NCBI GenBank assembly: GCA_934351445.1 | Contig: CAKRIZ010000001.1 | Coordinates: 1-64,000 of the forward strand | Reading direction: 5' to 3' | DNA: 64,000 nucleotides | Source: an uncultured Eubacterium sp. | GTDB lineage: Bacteria; Bacillota; Clostridia; Lachnospirales; Lachnospiraceae | Shown here: positions 33,775 to 43,140 of the stretch, one piece after another | Layout of the letters: each line of letters begins with the position of its first letter | Position numbering within the stretch: the first letter of the stretch is position 1 | Position numbers and translations under genes: made by a program | The notes under the pieces: generated by a model | What the model was told of the DNA's origin: nothing | What the model saw: the letters and a program-made list of their open reading frames with translations, nothing else | The model's database searches: none

Positions 33775-35013
33775 CTATTCCCAGTCCTCCGCCATCGCAA
33801 ATTGCTCCTTTAAAGGTCTTCTGGTCTTTTGACGGGTAAGTTCCATCAAACCAAGTTTTGTCAGGTCAATCACTTCCGTTTTCACCGGATCCGTCCGTAC
33901 CAGCCTGCGCATTTCACCAAGCAATGTCTGACGGTCTTCTTCCAGTGCCAGATCAATAAAATCAATAATAATAATACCGGACAGATTACGCAGCCGGATT
34001 TGTCTGGCGATTTCCCTGGCGGCTTCAAGATTCACCTGAAGATGCTGGTTTTCCGGTTGGTTTTTCTTCACATTCTTCGCACTATTGACGTCTATGACCG
34101 TCAGCGCTTCCGTCGGCTCAATCACTAGATTTGCTCCTGATTTCAACCATAACTTTTTCTGAAGTGCATGCGTGAGCTGTACCTGAAGGGAATACAACTT
34201 CTGAAGTTCCAGTTGAGGATCATCATAAAATTGCAGCTTTTGTTTCAGGCTCTGGCGAAACTGCGATTGCTCATAGGCATTGACATACTCCTGTAATACT
34301 GCGTATACATCCGGATCATCCGTAATCACCTGTTCGATGCTCCCCTCGCCTTCCAGCGGCTGATTGAACAAGAGTCTGAGATATTCCGGTTCTGCCACAT
34401 ACAGTTTTGAATACAGGCTCCGATGTGGTGCATACGTAAGCAGGTCACGCATTTGCTGCTGTAATTGTCCTACTTCATCTAACAATACGGCATCCGCTGC
34501 CTGTGCTGCATTTGTACGGATAATCAGTCCCAGATTGTTATCGTAGATTCCACTGACAGCTTCTTTTAACCGGGTACGCGTAGCCTGATCCAGCTTATTT
34601 GATACACCTAACCGATGCCTGCCACTGGTTACGACGCTGTAGATTCCCGGCAGGGACAGATTGGTGGATACCTGCGGCTCTTTTGTCTTTACAGCTTCCC
34701 GCACAATCTGTACCAGCAGTTCATCACCCTGGGATAATATCTGCTTTTGTGATATGCGTTTTACATAAACCGGCTCTTGTACATCAGATAACGGCAGAAA
34801 GCATTTGCGACCCTTTTCGATCTCTACAAATGCAGCACCTATATTCTTTACAACCTGAGAAACCCTTGCTACATAAATATTATTCAGGATCTGAGCCGGT
34901 GCATGCTCTGGAATTCCCTGTACTTCCACAATGCGGTGTTCTTCACATATCGCACATACGAGTGGATGCCCGCCAAAGAGATCAATCCCTGTAATCACCA
35001 TCCGCCGGCTCAT
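33775..35013 (-). CDS. rng: Ribonuclease E/G family protein
   Basis: RNase G-type endoribonuclease that processes rRNA and mRNA. The N-terminal S1-like part includes NNIYVARVSQVVKNIGAAFVEIEKG near residue 45. The catalytic core has NLVIEPTEALTVIDVNS near residue 295 and IIIIDFIDL near residue 345. Length 412 fits the short Firmicutes form without the RNase E scaffold. Its ATG overlaps the stop of the previous gene by four bases (ATGA). Confidence 0.93.
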   Translation of the reverse strand: MSRRMVITGIDLFGGHPLVCAICEEHRIVEVQGIPEHAPAQILNNIYVARVSQVVKNIGAAFVEIEKGRKCFLPLSDVQEPVYVKRISQKQILSQGDELLVQIVREAVKTKEPQVSTNLSLPGIYSVVTSGRHRLGVSNKLDQATRTRLKEAVSGIYDNNLGLIIRTNAAQAADAVLLDEVGQLQQQMRDLLTYAPHRSLYSKLYVAEPEYLRLLFNQPLEGEGSIEQVITDDPDVYAVLQEYVNAYEQSQFRQSLKQKLQFYDDPQLELQKLYSLQVQLTHALQKKLWLKSGANLVIEPTEALTVIDVNSAKNVKKNQPENQHLQVNLEAAREIARQIRLRNLSGIIIIDFIDLALEEDRQTLLGEMRRLVRTDPVKTEVIDLTKLGLMELTRQKTRRPLKEQFAMAEDWE

Positions 35014-35729
35014 AAAATGACCTCTCCCATATCATTTAATGATAAAAATCCACTGGTCACTGTACCAGTATAGACATCATGTCGGTGTGTCCGGAACGTA
35101 AAATCAGCCAGTTCCAGTCCAAGAAATCTATAAAAATGTTCCATGACAAGCTCCGGTTTTGTATTATCTGTACTTCCGGTAGATACCTTCAGGTAAAATG
35201 CAGGTCTGCCTTCTGCTTCAATCACCTGAAAATCATAGACGAGCTGTTTCAGGTCAATGATTTTTTCGGATTTTTTTGTCTGCTTTACGACCTCTATTTT
35301 CTCAGGTACTTCATAAAATGCATGAACCGCTTCCTGTAACTGTTCCATCGAAAGATCCGTCTCATAGCCTTCACGGTAAGTTAATGTATAATCCGCGCAG
35401 GAAACAATGGACATCGCGGTTTTGGACTGATCCGGCAGCCTGCGGTAATCCAGAACACGAAAGCCTTCTACCATAGCCCCGTTCAATGCTGCTACGGCTT
35501 TTGCAGTCGTCCCGGTCGTATGCACCTCAATATCCAGATACTCACCGTCACTGGTGATCCCTACGCCAAGCGGCGCCGCAAAAGACATAATCTGATGTGG
35601 AGAAAATCCGGTAGAATAGGCAATATCAATATCTGCCCGGCGCATGGCTTTCTGAAAATAACGCATCGTATCCAGATGTCCGATAAACTTCATATTTCCG
35701 GATTTTGCGAATTTAATCCTGATTTTCAA
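35010..35729 (-). CDS. TIGR03936 family protein (DUF2344, radical-SAM-linked)
   Basis: A 239-residue protein with the family start KIRIKFAKSGNMKFIGHLDTMRYFQKAMRRA. It is always found beside, or fused to, the TIGR03960 radical SAM protein, as here. The function is unknown. I place the start at TTG 35729, six bases behind a very strong GGAGGAGGTG site. A longer in-frame ORF from 35825 runs through the end of the upstream gene and is not supported. It overlaps the upstream gene by 17 bases. Confidence 0.85.
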   Translation of the reverse strand: MKIRIKFAKSGNMKFIGHLDTMRYFQKAMRRADIDIAYSTGFSPHQIMSFAAPLGVGITSDGEYLDIEVHTTGTTAKAVAALNGAMVEGFRVLDYRRLPDQSKTAMSIVSCADYTLTYREGYETDLSMEQLQEAVHAFYEVPEKIEVVKQTKKSEKIIDLKQLVYDFQVIEAEGRPAFYLKVSTGSTDNTKPELVMEHFYRFLGLELADFTFRTHRHDVYTGTVTSGFLSLNDMGEVIL

Positions 35730-37578
35730 AACATACACCTCCTCCGTATTTTCTCGCTCCGCAGCCGGAACAGCCCATGCGGCAGTTCGGCGTGACGGTC
35801 TGTTCACAGGCTTTCTTCCACTCACGCGTGAGGAACTCCTTTGTCACACCCGCATCGATGAAATCCCACGGGAATAACTCGTCTAATCCGCGCTGACGCA
35901 AGGTATAGAAAGCAACATCTATCCCAGTCTCAGCGAATGCCTCCAACCAGCGCTCATTGTCAAAATATTCTGACCATGCATCAAACAACGCACCTTTTTC
36001 ATACGCACGTTCAATCGCTGACGCAATCCGCCTGTCACCACGGGCAAACACGCCTTCCAGTACCGTTACATCCGCCTCATGCCAGTTATACCGGATGCTC
36101 TTGCGGTTCAGCTGATTTTTTACCGCTTCATTGACAACCTTTGCCTTGCCAAGATAATCGTCCACCGTGCACATAGGCGCCCATTGCAATGGTGTGAACG
36201 GCTTTGGTACAAAAAAGGATGTTGAGATCGTAATCTGGCATTTGCCGTTGCGCTGATCTTTTGGTATCTCATAGTAGCGTACCGCAATATCATTGGCAAG
36301 TTCTGCGATTGCCTGCATATCTTCTACCGTTTCGGTCGGCAGCCCGAGCATAAAATACAGCTTTACCTTCTGCCAGCCACCCTCGAAAGCCTGTCCTGCT
36401 CCTTCAAGTATGATATCCTTTGTGAGTCCTTTATTAATCACATTACGCATACGCTGTGATCCTGCTTCTGGTGCAAAGGTCAGGCTGCTCTTTTTGATAT
36501 CCTGGACCTTTCCCATGACATCTAAGGAAAATGCATCGATACGCAAGGAAGGAAGGGAAATATTGACACCTTTATCATGAAAATTATCAATCAGGAAATT
36601 CACCAGTTCCTCTAGCTGTGAATAATCACTGGAGCTGAGTGAACTCAGCGAAATCTCCTCATGCCCGGTACTTTTTAACATTTCATAAGCATAGGTTTTT
36701 AACTGTTCAATATCTTTTTCACGCGTCGGTCGATAGATCATACCCGCCTGACAAAAACGGCATCCACGGATACATCCCCTCTGGATTTCCAAAACGACAC
36801 GGTCCTGTGTTGCCTTGATGAACGGCACAAGCGGTTTTCCCGGATAAGGTGCCTGTGACATATCCATCACCAGCTGTTTTTCTACTTTCGCTGGAATATC
36901 GTCATATTTAGGCGTAAAACTGCTCAGGCAGCCATCCTCACCATAGGCCACATCATACATAGATGGCACATAGATTCCTGGAATCTGTGCTGCCCTGCGC
37001 AAAAACTGTGCCCGGTCAAGCCCCTCCCTGCGGCACTGCTTATATAGCGCAAAGAGCGCATCATAACTAATCTCGCCCTCACCGATATAAAACAGGTCAA
37101 AAAAATCGGCAATCGGTTCCGGATTGTATGTGCAGGGACCTCCACCGATTACAATCGGCATGTCCTCGCCACGCTCACTCGCATGTATCGGAATCCGGGA
37201 CAGATCCAGAATCTGCAAGATATTTGTATAACACATCTCATACTGAATCGTAATGCCTAAAAAATCAAAGTCCCGGATCGGATCCTGGCTTTCCAGTGCA
37301 AATAACGGTATCTGCTTTTCTTTCATAATCCGGTGAAGATCCGGCCACGGAGAATAAACACGCTCACAATATACATCATCTCTCCGGTTAAACATATCAT
37401 ATAAAATCTGAATGCCAAGATGCGACATTCCGATCTCATAGACATCCGGAAAACACATAGCAAAACGAATATCTACCGAAGCAGGATCTTTTTTTATCAT
37501 ATTCAATTCACCGCCGATATAACGTGCCGGCTGGTCAATTGTCAGTAATATCTCATCAGACAATGCTAGTCTGCTCAT
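35713..37578 (-). CDS. TIGR03960 family B12-binding-domain radical SAM protein
   Basis: The radical SAM cluster motif CIRGCRFC (Cys-x3-Cys-x2-Cys) lies near residue 272 and the SAM-binding GG-type region follows. The N-terminal B12-binding-like domain covers roughly the first 190 residues. C-terminal cysteines (CRMGCSGCGARKYGGGVC) may bind a further cluster. The reaction is unknown. It is paired with the TIGR03936 gene and rng, suggesting RNA modification, which is inference. The start at 37578 has GGAGGT five bases upstream; earlier ATGs do not. Length 621. Confidence 0.88.
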   Translation of the reverse strand: MSRLALSDEILLTIDQPARYIGGELNMIKKDPASVDIRFAMCFPDVYEIGMSHLGIQILYDMFNRRDDVYCERVYSPWPDLHRIMKEKQIPLFALESQDPIRDFDFLGITIQYEMCYTNILQILDLSRIPIHASERGEDMPIVIGGGPCTYNPEPIADFFDLFYIGEGEISYDALFALYKQCRREGLDRAQFLRRAAQIPGIYVPSMYDVAYGEDGCLSSFTPKYDDIPAKVEKQLVMDMSQAPYPGKPLVPFIKATQDRVVLEIQRGCIRGCRFCQAGMIYRPTREKDIEQLKTYAYEMLKSTGHEEISLSSLSSSDYSQLEELVNFLIDNFHDKGVNISLPSLRIDAFSLDVMGKVQDIKKSSLTFAPEAGSQRMRNVINKGLTKDIILEGAGQAFEGGWQKVKLYFMLGLPTETVEDMQAIAELANDIAVRYYEIPKDQRNGKCQITISTSFFVPKPFTPLQWAPMCTVDDYLGKAKVVNEAVKNQLNRKSIRYNWHEADVTVLEGVFARGDRRIASAIERAYEKGALFDAWSEYFDNERWLEAFAETGIDVAFYTLRQRGLDELFPWDFIDAGVTKEFLTREWKKACEQTVTPNCRMGCSGCGARKYGGGVCFENQD

Positions 37579-37605
37579 AAGTACCTCCATCTGTTTCATT
37601 GATAA

Positions 37606-37899
37606 CTATTGATCTGCAAGTAGCATCATAACATACTTTTGTGCATTTGTATAATCATCTTTTTCAATCTCAGAGGCAATCGTACTTGTCGAGCAGTCAA
37701 ATATCTTATAATCTGTAATATCTGCCAATACAAACAATAAAAACAGTAATATTCCAAGCACAATCCGCAGGGCGAGTGTGCTTGTGGGCACTGCATCGCC
37801 GGCTTCGCTGCCCTGTCCCCATCCGTTTTCCTGCTCATGGAAGGATTCCCTTGCCTGCCGTATATATTCTTTGCGCGCTTCTACACGGTCATATGTCAT
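37606..37899 (-). CDS. Small single-pass membrane protein, unknown
   Basis: A 97-residue protein with a charged N-terminus (about 1-40), one membrane segment (about 44-63, LRIVLGILLFLLFVLADI) and a C-terminal outer or inner tail of about 33 residues. No family is recognised. An AGGAGGT site lies ten bases upstream. It precedes the TIGR03960 gene by 27 bases and may be co-transcribed with it. Confidence 0.6.
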   Translation of the reverse strand: MTYDRVEARKEYIRQARESFHEQENGWGQGSEAGDAVPTSTLALRIVLGILLFLLFVLADITDYKIFDCSTSTIASEIEKDDYTNAQKYVMMLLADQ

Positions 37900-38031
37900 C
37901 GCATATCCTACCTCCTGTCACCAAATGCATATGGACTATCACCTTCTGTTATCATAAATTTATGCATTTGCAGACAAACTATGCACATTTTTGTACGGTA
38001 CACATACCACTCGGATACCTGCGATCCTTTT

Positions 38032-41000
38032 TTACACAATGGCAAAGGCGATCAGACGGCAGTTGCCGGCATAATCGGTTACTCTTAAAACATAGACCCC
38101 TTTTTTCTTTAACGTAAAGGCTGACGATACCTTTCTGCCGTTTAATCGAATCTCACGTAAACCACAATTATCTGAAACGCGGATACTACGGCTGTTTCTG
38201 TAGAAGTGCAGATGTCTCACTCCGCGTATTACCGGGCGTTTCTGGTCAATACAAAAATAATCGGTCCGTTGTAACCTCACAACATCTTGACAGGTAGTCC
38301 GAAAAATCACTGCGACAGCCCGCCGATCCTGCTGACCAGCACGGATTGTCAGCCGGTCGTTATCTAACTGATTCCACTGCAGCGAGGATTCATCTTCACC
38401 CTGATGTACCAGCTTGTATTCACAGGCCGCTTTACTTGAAACTGTAATATGAAATGTAACATCCTTCTTCGTATAAATAATACGGTCAGATACTTCATCT
38501 GAATCGAGCAATCGGATGTTACTTAAATTGCTTAATACTTTGGCATCTATGCCGTCTGCTGATGCATGATCTGTTGTATGATTGCGTCGAACGGTGCCAG
38601 TTGAACCCGGACTATTTGAACCCGAACCGGCTAAGCCTGAACTATTTAAATTTGAACCACCTGAACCTGAGCCGCCCGAACCTGAACTGCTTGAACTCGA
38701 ACCGCCTGAACTTGAACTACCTGAACTTGAACCGCCTGAACTTGAACTGCCTGAACTTGAACTGCCTGAACTTGAGCCATCTGAACCAGAATTGTTTGTG
38801 CCCGGAGTATCTTCACGGTTTGCAGGCTCTGTCCCTGGCTCTGTGTCCGGTTCTTCCTTTATCCCCGTTTTCTGATCCTCTTTTACATCCGGTGCAGGCT
38901 CAGGTTTTTGATCCGTGAGTTCTTCCTTTGTATGAAAATTGTGTTTATCATCCGCACTTACACGAAGCGATCCTGTAACCCAGTAAGAACCGTCATCCAG
39001 AATCAAACGAAACTCATGCACACCGATCGTCGCCAGAAATGTAAATACACCATCCGCATTCGTAACGACATCGTAGATTGTGCCGTCGAGTTCAAACTGC
39101 ATTGGATAGTCTGCCTTCTCTGCCTCAACCGTAACCAGACGCAACGGTATACCCGAACAGTCACGGATCTCCCCGCAGAAATCCTGTGGTACATAGATCT
39201 GTATATTGGGAGCAATATGATCCAGCCACAGCATGGCATCCTTCTTTTTGACAGAAACACAATGTAACTGGCTGCTCTGTGACAGACATACATCTGCCTG
39301 TGTATCTATACGTTCCGTACCGGAGTTCACACATGTATCTTCAATTGTGACAGGAGCGAGGGAACAATCCAGACGGAGTAACAGATCCGATTGATAGAGC
39401 TGCTGCGGTCCGCTGATCTGCCATTCACCGGTAAATACAAATGCTTCCTTGCGAAGCGTGAGCTGACAGGTGCCTTCCGGAACTAGAAAATGCAATTTCC
39501 GGTCTTCTGCAGACAGTACTTTTTCTTCTTCGTTCAGACATAATTCATACTGATCCGGAGTCTCCATGATCAATGAAACTGGAAATAACCGCTGACCGGC
39601 TGTATTGCGCAGCATTCCCTGACAGCTATCATAATCCAGAAAATCAACTCCGTCGATGATCAAAGTAGCTCCATCTGCAACCAGAATCTGCCGTATAGTC
39701 ACTGCCGCTTTTAACTGTATCCTTACAATCGAATTGCCGTTAATCTCCAATGTATCCAGCGTTGTCTCATCAAAGATCAGTAAATGCTCTCCTGCGTCAA
39801 TGGAAAGCTTATGATCACCATTTCCACTGATCCTGTAATCTCCGTTGTAGTCATAATTTTCATCCAGATAATGATAGGAATCTTCACGGATGAGCGCATC
39901 TGCATATTCCATATTCAGGCGGCCATAAGCATTTAACTGAAATTCATTGAACGCAGCAGAACGTCTGACCCTGACCGTTGCTTCATAAGGATGGCTGCCC
40001 ATGAGTCTGATCTGTTGTTTGCCAATTCCAAGATATGTATACCATTGCCCGTTTTCGTCTAACCGTGCGGATCCACGGAGTTCATTTGCAGTCACTGCGG
40101 CCGTAGTCCCCGCAAGCTCCATATCGGTTTTTAACAGGCATTTGGCACAACTGGCTTCCTCTGAATTCCGGACTTCTGTTGCCGCCTCGAAATCTCCATC
40201 ACATATCGTGGTCAGATCGGTTGTAATCACTGCACCACGGACACGGCCACTAATCATACCTCCGCTAAAACGCTGGTCACTATAGGTTGAAGGATGCGAA
40301 TAACCACTCCAACGGCTTCCTTTTTCTCCTGTACAGGAATGAATTGTCCACTGTGAATCACTCGAATCTATGCTGCCACCATTTCCATCAATCGGGTGAT
40401 TCGCACAGTCATAATCACCGGTTTGATTTCCATACATGCTCACCTGATAATTCATATACTCACCGGCATTGCCGCCTCTCACAGCAGTATTACACTCAAT
40501 CACAGCATTTTTTGCCACGATTGTCCCACCATTTCCCCCTGCTGTACCTGCGATATCATAGCTGGTTCCGGCACCGGACGATGATGCAGAACGAATGTAC
40601 TGATGACCGTTTCCGCCACTGGCAATATCTTTTGCGATCAATGTCGAATCCGTGATCTCGACTTTGACACCATGCAGCCCCTGTTGTTTTCCGTCCTTGC
40701 TGTATTTGGGAAGATCCTGCTGCGATGCTACATTACCGGTAACAGTGACATAGCTGTTATTTATAATCTGAACCGGGCAGGCACTCTGCGTATTGCCGGC
40801 TACATGCTCATAATAGCTGCTTCCAATGCCGCCATCACCTCCTTTGCCACCCATCGCTACATTTCCACCGACCGATACGCGGCTGTTATCAATCAATACC
40901 GTGCCTGCGCATCCACCATTTGATGCATTCGCTGCCCATGAGCCCTGACTGCTGACACCGTTTCCTCCGCATGCGAGACTGCCGCTGATCATCACCTGCG

Positions 41001-41625
41001 AGGAAATGATTGTGACATTTGCAGAAGCATTACTGCCCGGCATTGCATTGGGGATCATCGCACTTCCTCCATTATAAGCGTTATCAAGTCCGTGATTGCC
41101 ACACCCGAGATCCTGACAGACGACCGTGCATGATTCGATGCGCACGTTTGCGCCAGTCTGTGTCGTGCCACCTCTGGTACACGCAATCTGTTCTGCGGTA
41201 AGCATGGCATCGGCTGAATCGCCGATCAGCAATAGCTCCGTCTGCGTACCACCGGCAGCAATGATCTGTTTGCATTCATTGCTTCCACGCAATAAAAGTT
41301 TCACATGCACGCCGTCTGCAATCGTAAAATCTGCCGTATTTTTTATGTGATCTAATATAATTGTGCAATCTGCCGACACATTGACTGGCACCTGATATGT
41401 CTGTTCCGGTTCGCCATACAGCCGCAATATGCTGTCGGGTGTATGAATTGCAACATCTGACACATAATCCAGTGATATTGAAGATGCTAGCTGTTCTTCC
41501 GCTATTTCATCTGCATGCGCAACCGTTATCGGCAGACCTGATGACTCACAAAACAGACAACAACTGATCAGTACTGCTGTGATTATGTTTTTCCATTTGA
41601 ATTTGAATGTTTGATTTTTATTCAT
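38032..41625 (-). CDS. Large secreted Gly-rich beta-structured protein with Ser/Gly tract
   Basis: A 1197-residue predicted exported protein. The signal peptide is residues 1-38 with an AHA cleavage site. Residues of about 40-560 carry many short repeats around V-I-I-S/N and GGNGG-type turns, like the right-handed beta-helix of 'carbohydrate-binding domain-containing' proteins. Residues 560-890 are beta-rich with ADGVFTF and DDGSYWVTG motifs. A Pro/Glu stretch (about 905-940) and a Ser/Gly tract (about 943-1009) link to a C-terminal domain ending in VTDYAGN, which looks Ig-like. There is no LPxTG anchor or membrane helix at the C-terminus. ATG 41625 is set by GGAGGA five bases upstream. Role unknown; surface or matrix binding is a guess. 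Confidence 0.75.
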   Translation of the reverse strand: MNKNQTFKFKWKNIITAVLISCCLFCESSGLPITVAHADEIAEEQLASSISLDYVSDVAIHTPDSILRLYGEPEQTYQVPVNVSADCTIILDHIKNTADFTIADGVHVKLLLRGSNECKQIIAAGGTQTELLLIGDSADAMLTAEQIACTRGGTTQTGANVRIESCTVVCQDLGCGNHGLDNAYNGGSAMIPNAMPGSNASANVTIISSQVMISGSLACGGNGVSSQGSWAANASNGGCAGTVLIDNSRVSVGGNVAMGGKGGDGGIGSSYYEHVAGNTQSACPVQIINNSYVTVTGNVASQQDLPKYSKDGKQQGLHGVKVEITDSTLIAKDIASGGNGHQYIRSASSSGAGTSYDIAGTAGGNGGTIVAKNAVIECNTAVRGGNAGEYMNYQVSMYGNQTGDYDCANHPIDGNGGSIDSSDSQWTIHSCTGEKGSRWSGYSHPSTYSDQRFSGGMISGRVRGAVITTDLTTICDGDFEAATEVRNSEEASCAKCLLKTDMELAGTTAAVTANELRGSARLDENGQWYTYLGIGKQQIRLMGSHPYEATVRVRRSAAFNEFQLNAYGRLNMEYADALIREDSYHYLDENYDYNGDYRISGNGDHKLSIDAGEHLLIFDETTLDTLEINGNSIVRIQLKAAVTIRQILVADGATLIIDGVDFLDYDSCQGMLRNTAGQRLFPVSLIMETPDQYELCLNEEEKVLSAEDRKLHFLVPEGTCQLTLRKEAFVFTGEWQISGPQQLYQSDLLLRLDCSLAPVTIEDTCVNSGTERIDTQADVCLSQSSQLHCVSVKKKDAMLWLDHIAPNIQIYVPQDFCGEIRDCSGIPLRLVTVEAEKADYPMQFELDGTIYDVVTNADGVFTFLATIGVHEFRLILDDGSYWVTGSLRVSADDKHNFHTKEELTDQKPEPAPDVKEDQKTGIKEEPDTEPGTEPANREDTPGTNNSGSDGSSSGSSSSGSSSSGGSSSGSSSSGGSSSSSSGSGGSGSGGSNLNSSGLAGSGSNSPGSTGTVRRNHTTDHASADGIDAKVLSNLSNIRLLDSDEVSDRIIYTKKDVTFHITVSSKAACEYKLVHQGEDESSLQWNQLDNDRLTIRAGQQDRRAVAVIFRTTCQDVVRLQRTDYFCIDQKRPVIRGVRHLHFYRNSRSIRVSDNCGLREIRLNGRKVSSAFTLKKKGVYVLRVTDYAGNCRLIAFAIV
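38598..38799 (-). repeat. Ser/Gly-coding low-complexity tract
   Basis: Tandem degenerate copies of a 15-18 base unit (on the + strand CCTGAACTTGAACTG and variants) encode Ser-Ser-Gly runs in the secreted protein. The length is likely to vary between strains by slippage or recombination. Confidence 0.8.
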
Positions 41626-41741
41626 AAGATTCCTCCGCTGCAAGAACAACCGACCGTCAGAAACTTCTGCGATCTGCAACGAAGAAAGGGAATCAATTCC
41701 AGAAATCATGTAACAGGGTAAAAGAATGGGAATTGAATGTC

Positions 41742-41771
41742 ATTATACACAGATTTCCAATGAAAAATCAA
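41742..41771 (-). promoter_or_regulatory. Candidate sigma-A promoter of the large secreted protein
   Basis: On the minus strand TTGATT (41771-41766) and TATAAT (41747-41742) are 18 bases apart. The leader to the ATG at 41625 is about 110 bases. Confidence 0.65.
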
Positions 41772-41786
41772 TTAGTAAAACCATAC

Positions 41787-41830
41787 AAAAAAATGTATGC
41801 ACAATTTTGGCATTGTGCATACATTTTTTT
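41787..41830. terminator. Strong terminator at the end of the his operon
   Basis: Two 18-base arms (41787-41804 and 41813-41830) are perfect inverted copies around an 8-base loop and contain runs of seven A and seven T. The far arm overlaps the hisIE stop codon. Confidence 0.92.
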
Positions 41831-43109
41831 AGCGCTGTGCTAATTCTTTTGTGACATCTTCCCATGTGACTCCGGTCTCAACCATCATAGCCGTGAGATA
41901 ATACAACAGATCCGATATCTCATATTTGATATGCTCAGGATTCGGATTTTTGGCGGCAATGACGACTTCTGTCGTCTCTTCGCCGAGTTTCTTTAGCATC
42001 TCGTCTAGTCCCTTATCGAATAACTCGCTGATATAAGCGCCCTGTTTCGGGTTTGTTTTAATATTCATCAGCGACTGGTAACTGTTTTCAAACACCTTCA
42101 ACGGATTGTTCTCCACATATTCTTTCTTCACAATCTCATTGAAAAAGCAGGTCGGGCTGCCGGTATGGCAGGCGACACCCACCTGGGATACCTTGGCAAG
42201 TATTGTATCGTAATCACAGTCTGCCGTCAGCGATTTCACATACTGTAAATGTCCGGAAGTGAGTCCCTTCGTCCACAGTTCATTTCTGCTGCGGCTGTAA
42301 TAGGTCATCTTACCACTAGAAAGTGTCTTATAATATGCCTCCTCATTCATATAAGCCACCATGAGCACTTCTTCTGTCCGGTAGTCCTGTACGACACACG
42401 GAACCATGCCATCTGAATTTTTCTTTAACTGCGCCCACTGGATCGCAGGCTTAAAGTTATCCATCCACAGTCCGGCTTCATCCAGATTCGTCTTGTACTG
42501 CATAATGTCTGTCTGCGGATCATTGAACAGCGTACCACAGATACCACGCGCATTTTCCCGCTCTAAAAGCGCATAGATCTCGGCAAAATCCGCGCCATCG
42601 TACAATACCACATACGGCGTATTGGACAGATTATCCACTGCATCCAGCACCGATTCATCCATGACAAGCACTTCATGGAACAGTTCATTCATCTCTGGCT
42701 GGTTTTTAAAGATAAAATCCACATTGTGTACGGATACGAGAATCCGGTCTTTTCCATATCGTTCTGCCGCCATGCGGGCCAGATCGATACAGTCACTTTT
42801 CGCTGCATTGAGCATAATCTGCTTGCAGCCGGCATAGATAAGTTTTTTCACATCTTCCATCCGGCGCAGGTTTCCACCTCCACAGGTCGGAATATCGATC
42901 ATCCGGTTCAGTTCGCGGATCGCTTCTATATTTTTTTCATGCTCATCATCGTCATCCGACAAATCGAATACGAATATCTTGTCGATACCACTGTCATTAT
43001 ATGTTTTTGCATAGGTAGACAACTCACCAATCGGTGTCAGGTCGCGATTGCTCCTGACCGGTTGCCCGTCTTTGAGGTAAAGTGTCGCTACCAGAATTTT
43101 CTTGTCCAT
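41829..43109 (-). CDS. hisIE: HisIE with an N-terminal HisA/HisF-like barrel domain
   Basis: The C-terminal half is HisIE: phosphoribosyl-AMP cyclohydrolase (about residues 215-325, with SRSRNELWTKG, DCDYD and CHTG) and phosphoribosyl-ATP pyrophosphatase (about 340-426, EETTEVVIAAKN). These are steps 2 and 3 of histidine synthesis. The first 200 residues look like a HisA/HisF barrel, with the phosphate-binding CGGGNLRRMEDV kept. The family catalytic Asp at the end of strand 1 appears as Tyr11 (ATLYLKDG), and the second Asp as His (LVSVHNV), so the barrel is probably not catalytic. The ATG at 43109 (AAAGGAA upstream) gives 426 residues. Confidence 0.9.
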   Translation of the reverse strand: MDKKILVATLYLKDGQPVRSNRDLTPIGELSTYAKTYNDSGIDKIFVFDLSDDDDEHEKNIEAIRELNRMIDIPTCGGGNLRRMEDVKKLIYAGCKQIMLNAAKSDCIDLARMAAERYGKDRILVSVHNVDFIFKNQPEMNELFHEVLVMDESVLDAVDNLSNTPYVVLYDGADFAEIYALLERENARGICGTLFNDPQTDIMQYKTNLDEAGLWMDNFKPAIQWAQLKKNSDGMVPCVVQDYRTEEVLMVAYMNEEAYYKTLSSGKMTYYSRSRNELWTKGLTSGHLQYVKSLTADCDYDTILAKVSQVGVACHTGSPTCFFNEIVKKEYVENNPLKVFENSYQSLMNIKTNPKQGAYISELFDKGLDEMLKKLGEETTEVVIAAKNPNPEHIKYEISDLLYYLTAMMVETGVTWEDVTKELAQR

Positions 43110-43140
43110 AAATTCCTTTCTACTACCTTCCTGAAATATA

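Noticed and set aside
38598..38799. CRISPR-like or tandem-repeat locus
   Set aside because: The repeats are in frame, degenerate and part of a coding sequence; there are no spacers.
38562..38918. Two long open frames on the + strand with Leu-Asn-rich or Pro-Glu-rich repeats
   Set aside because: They are shadows of the Ser/Gly repeat coded on the minus strand; no ribosome sites, and the translations are pure repeat artefacts.
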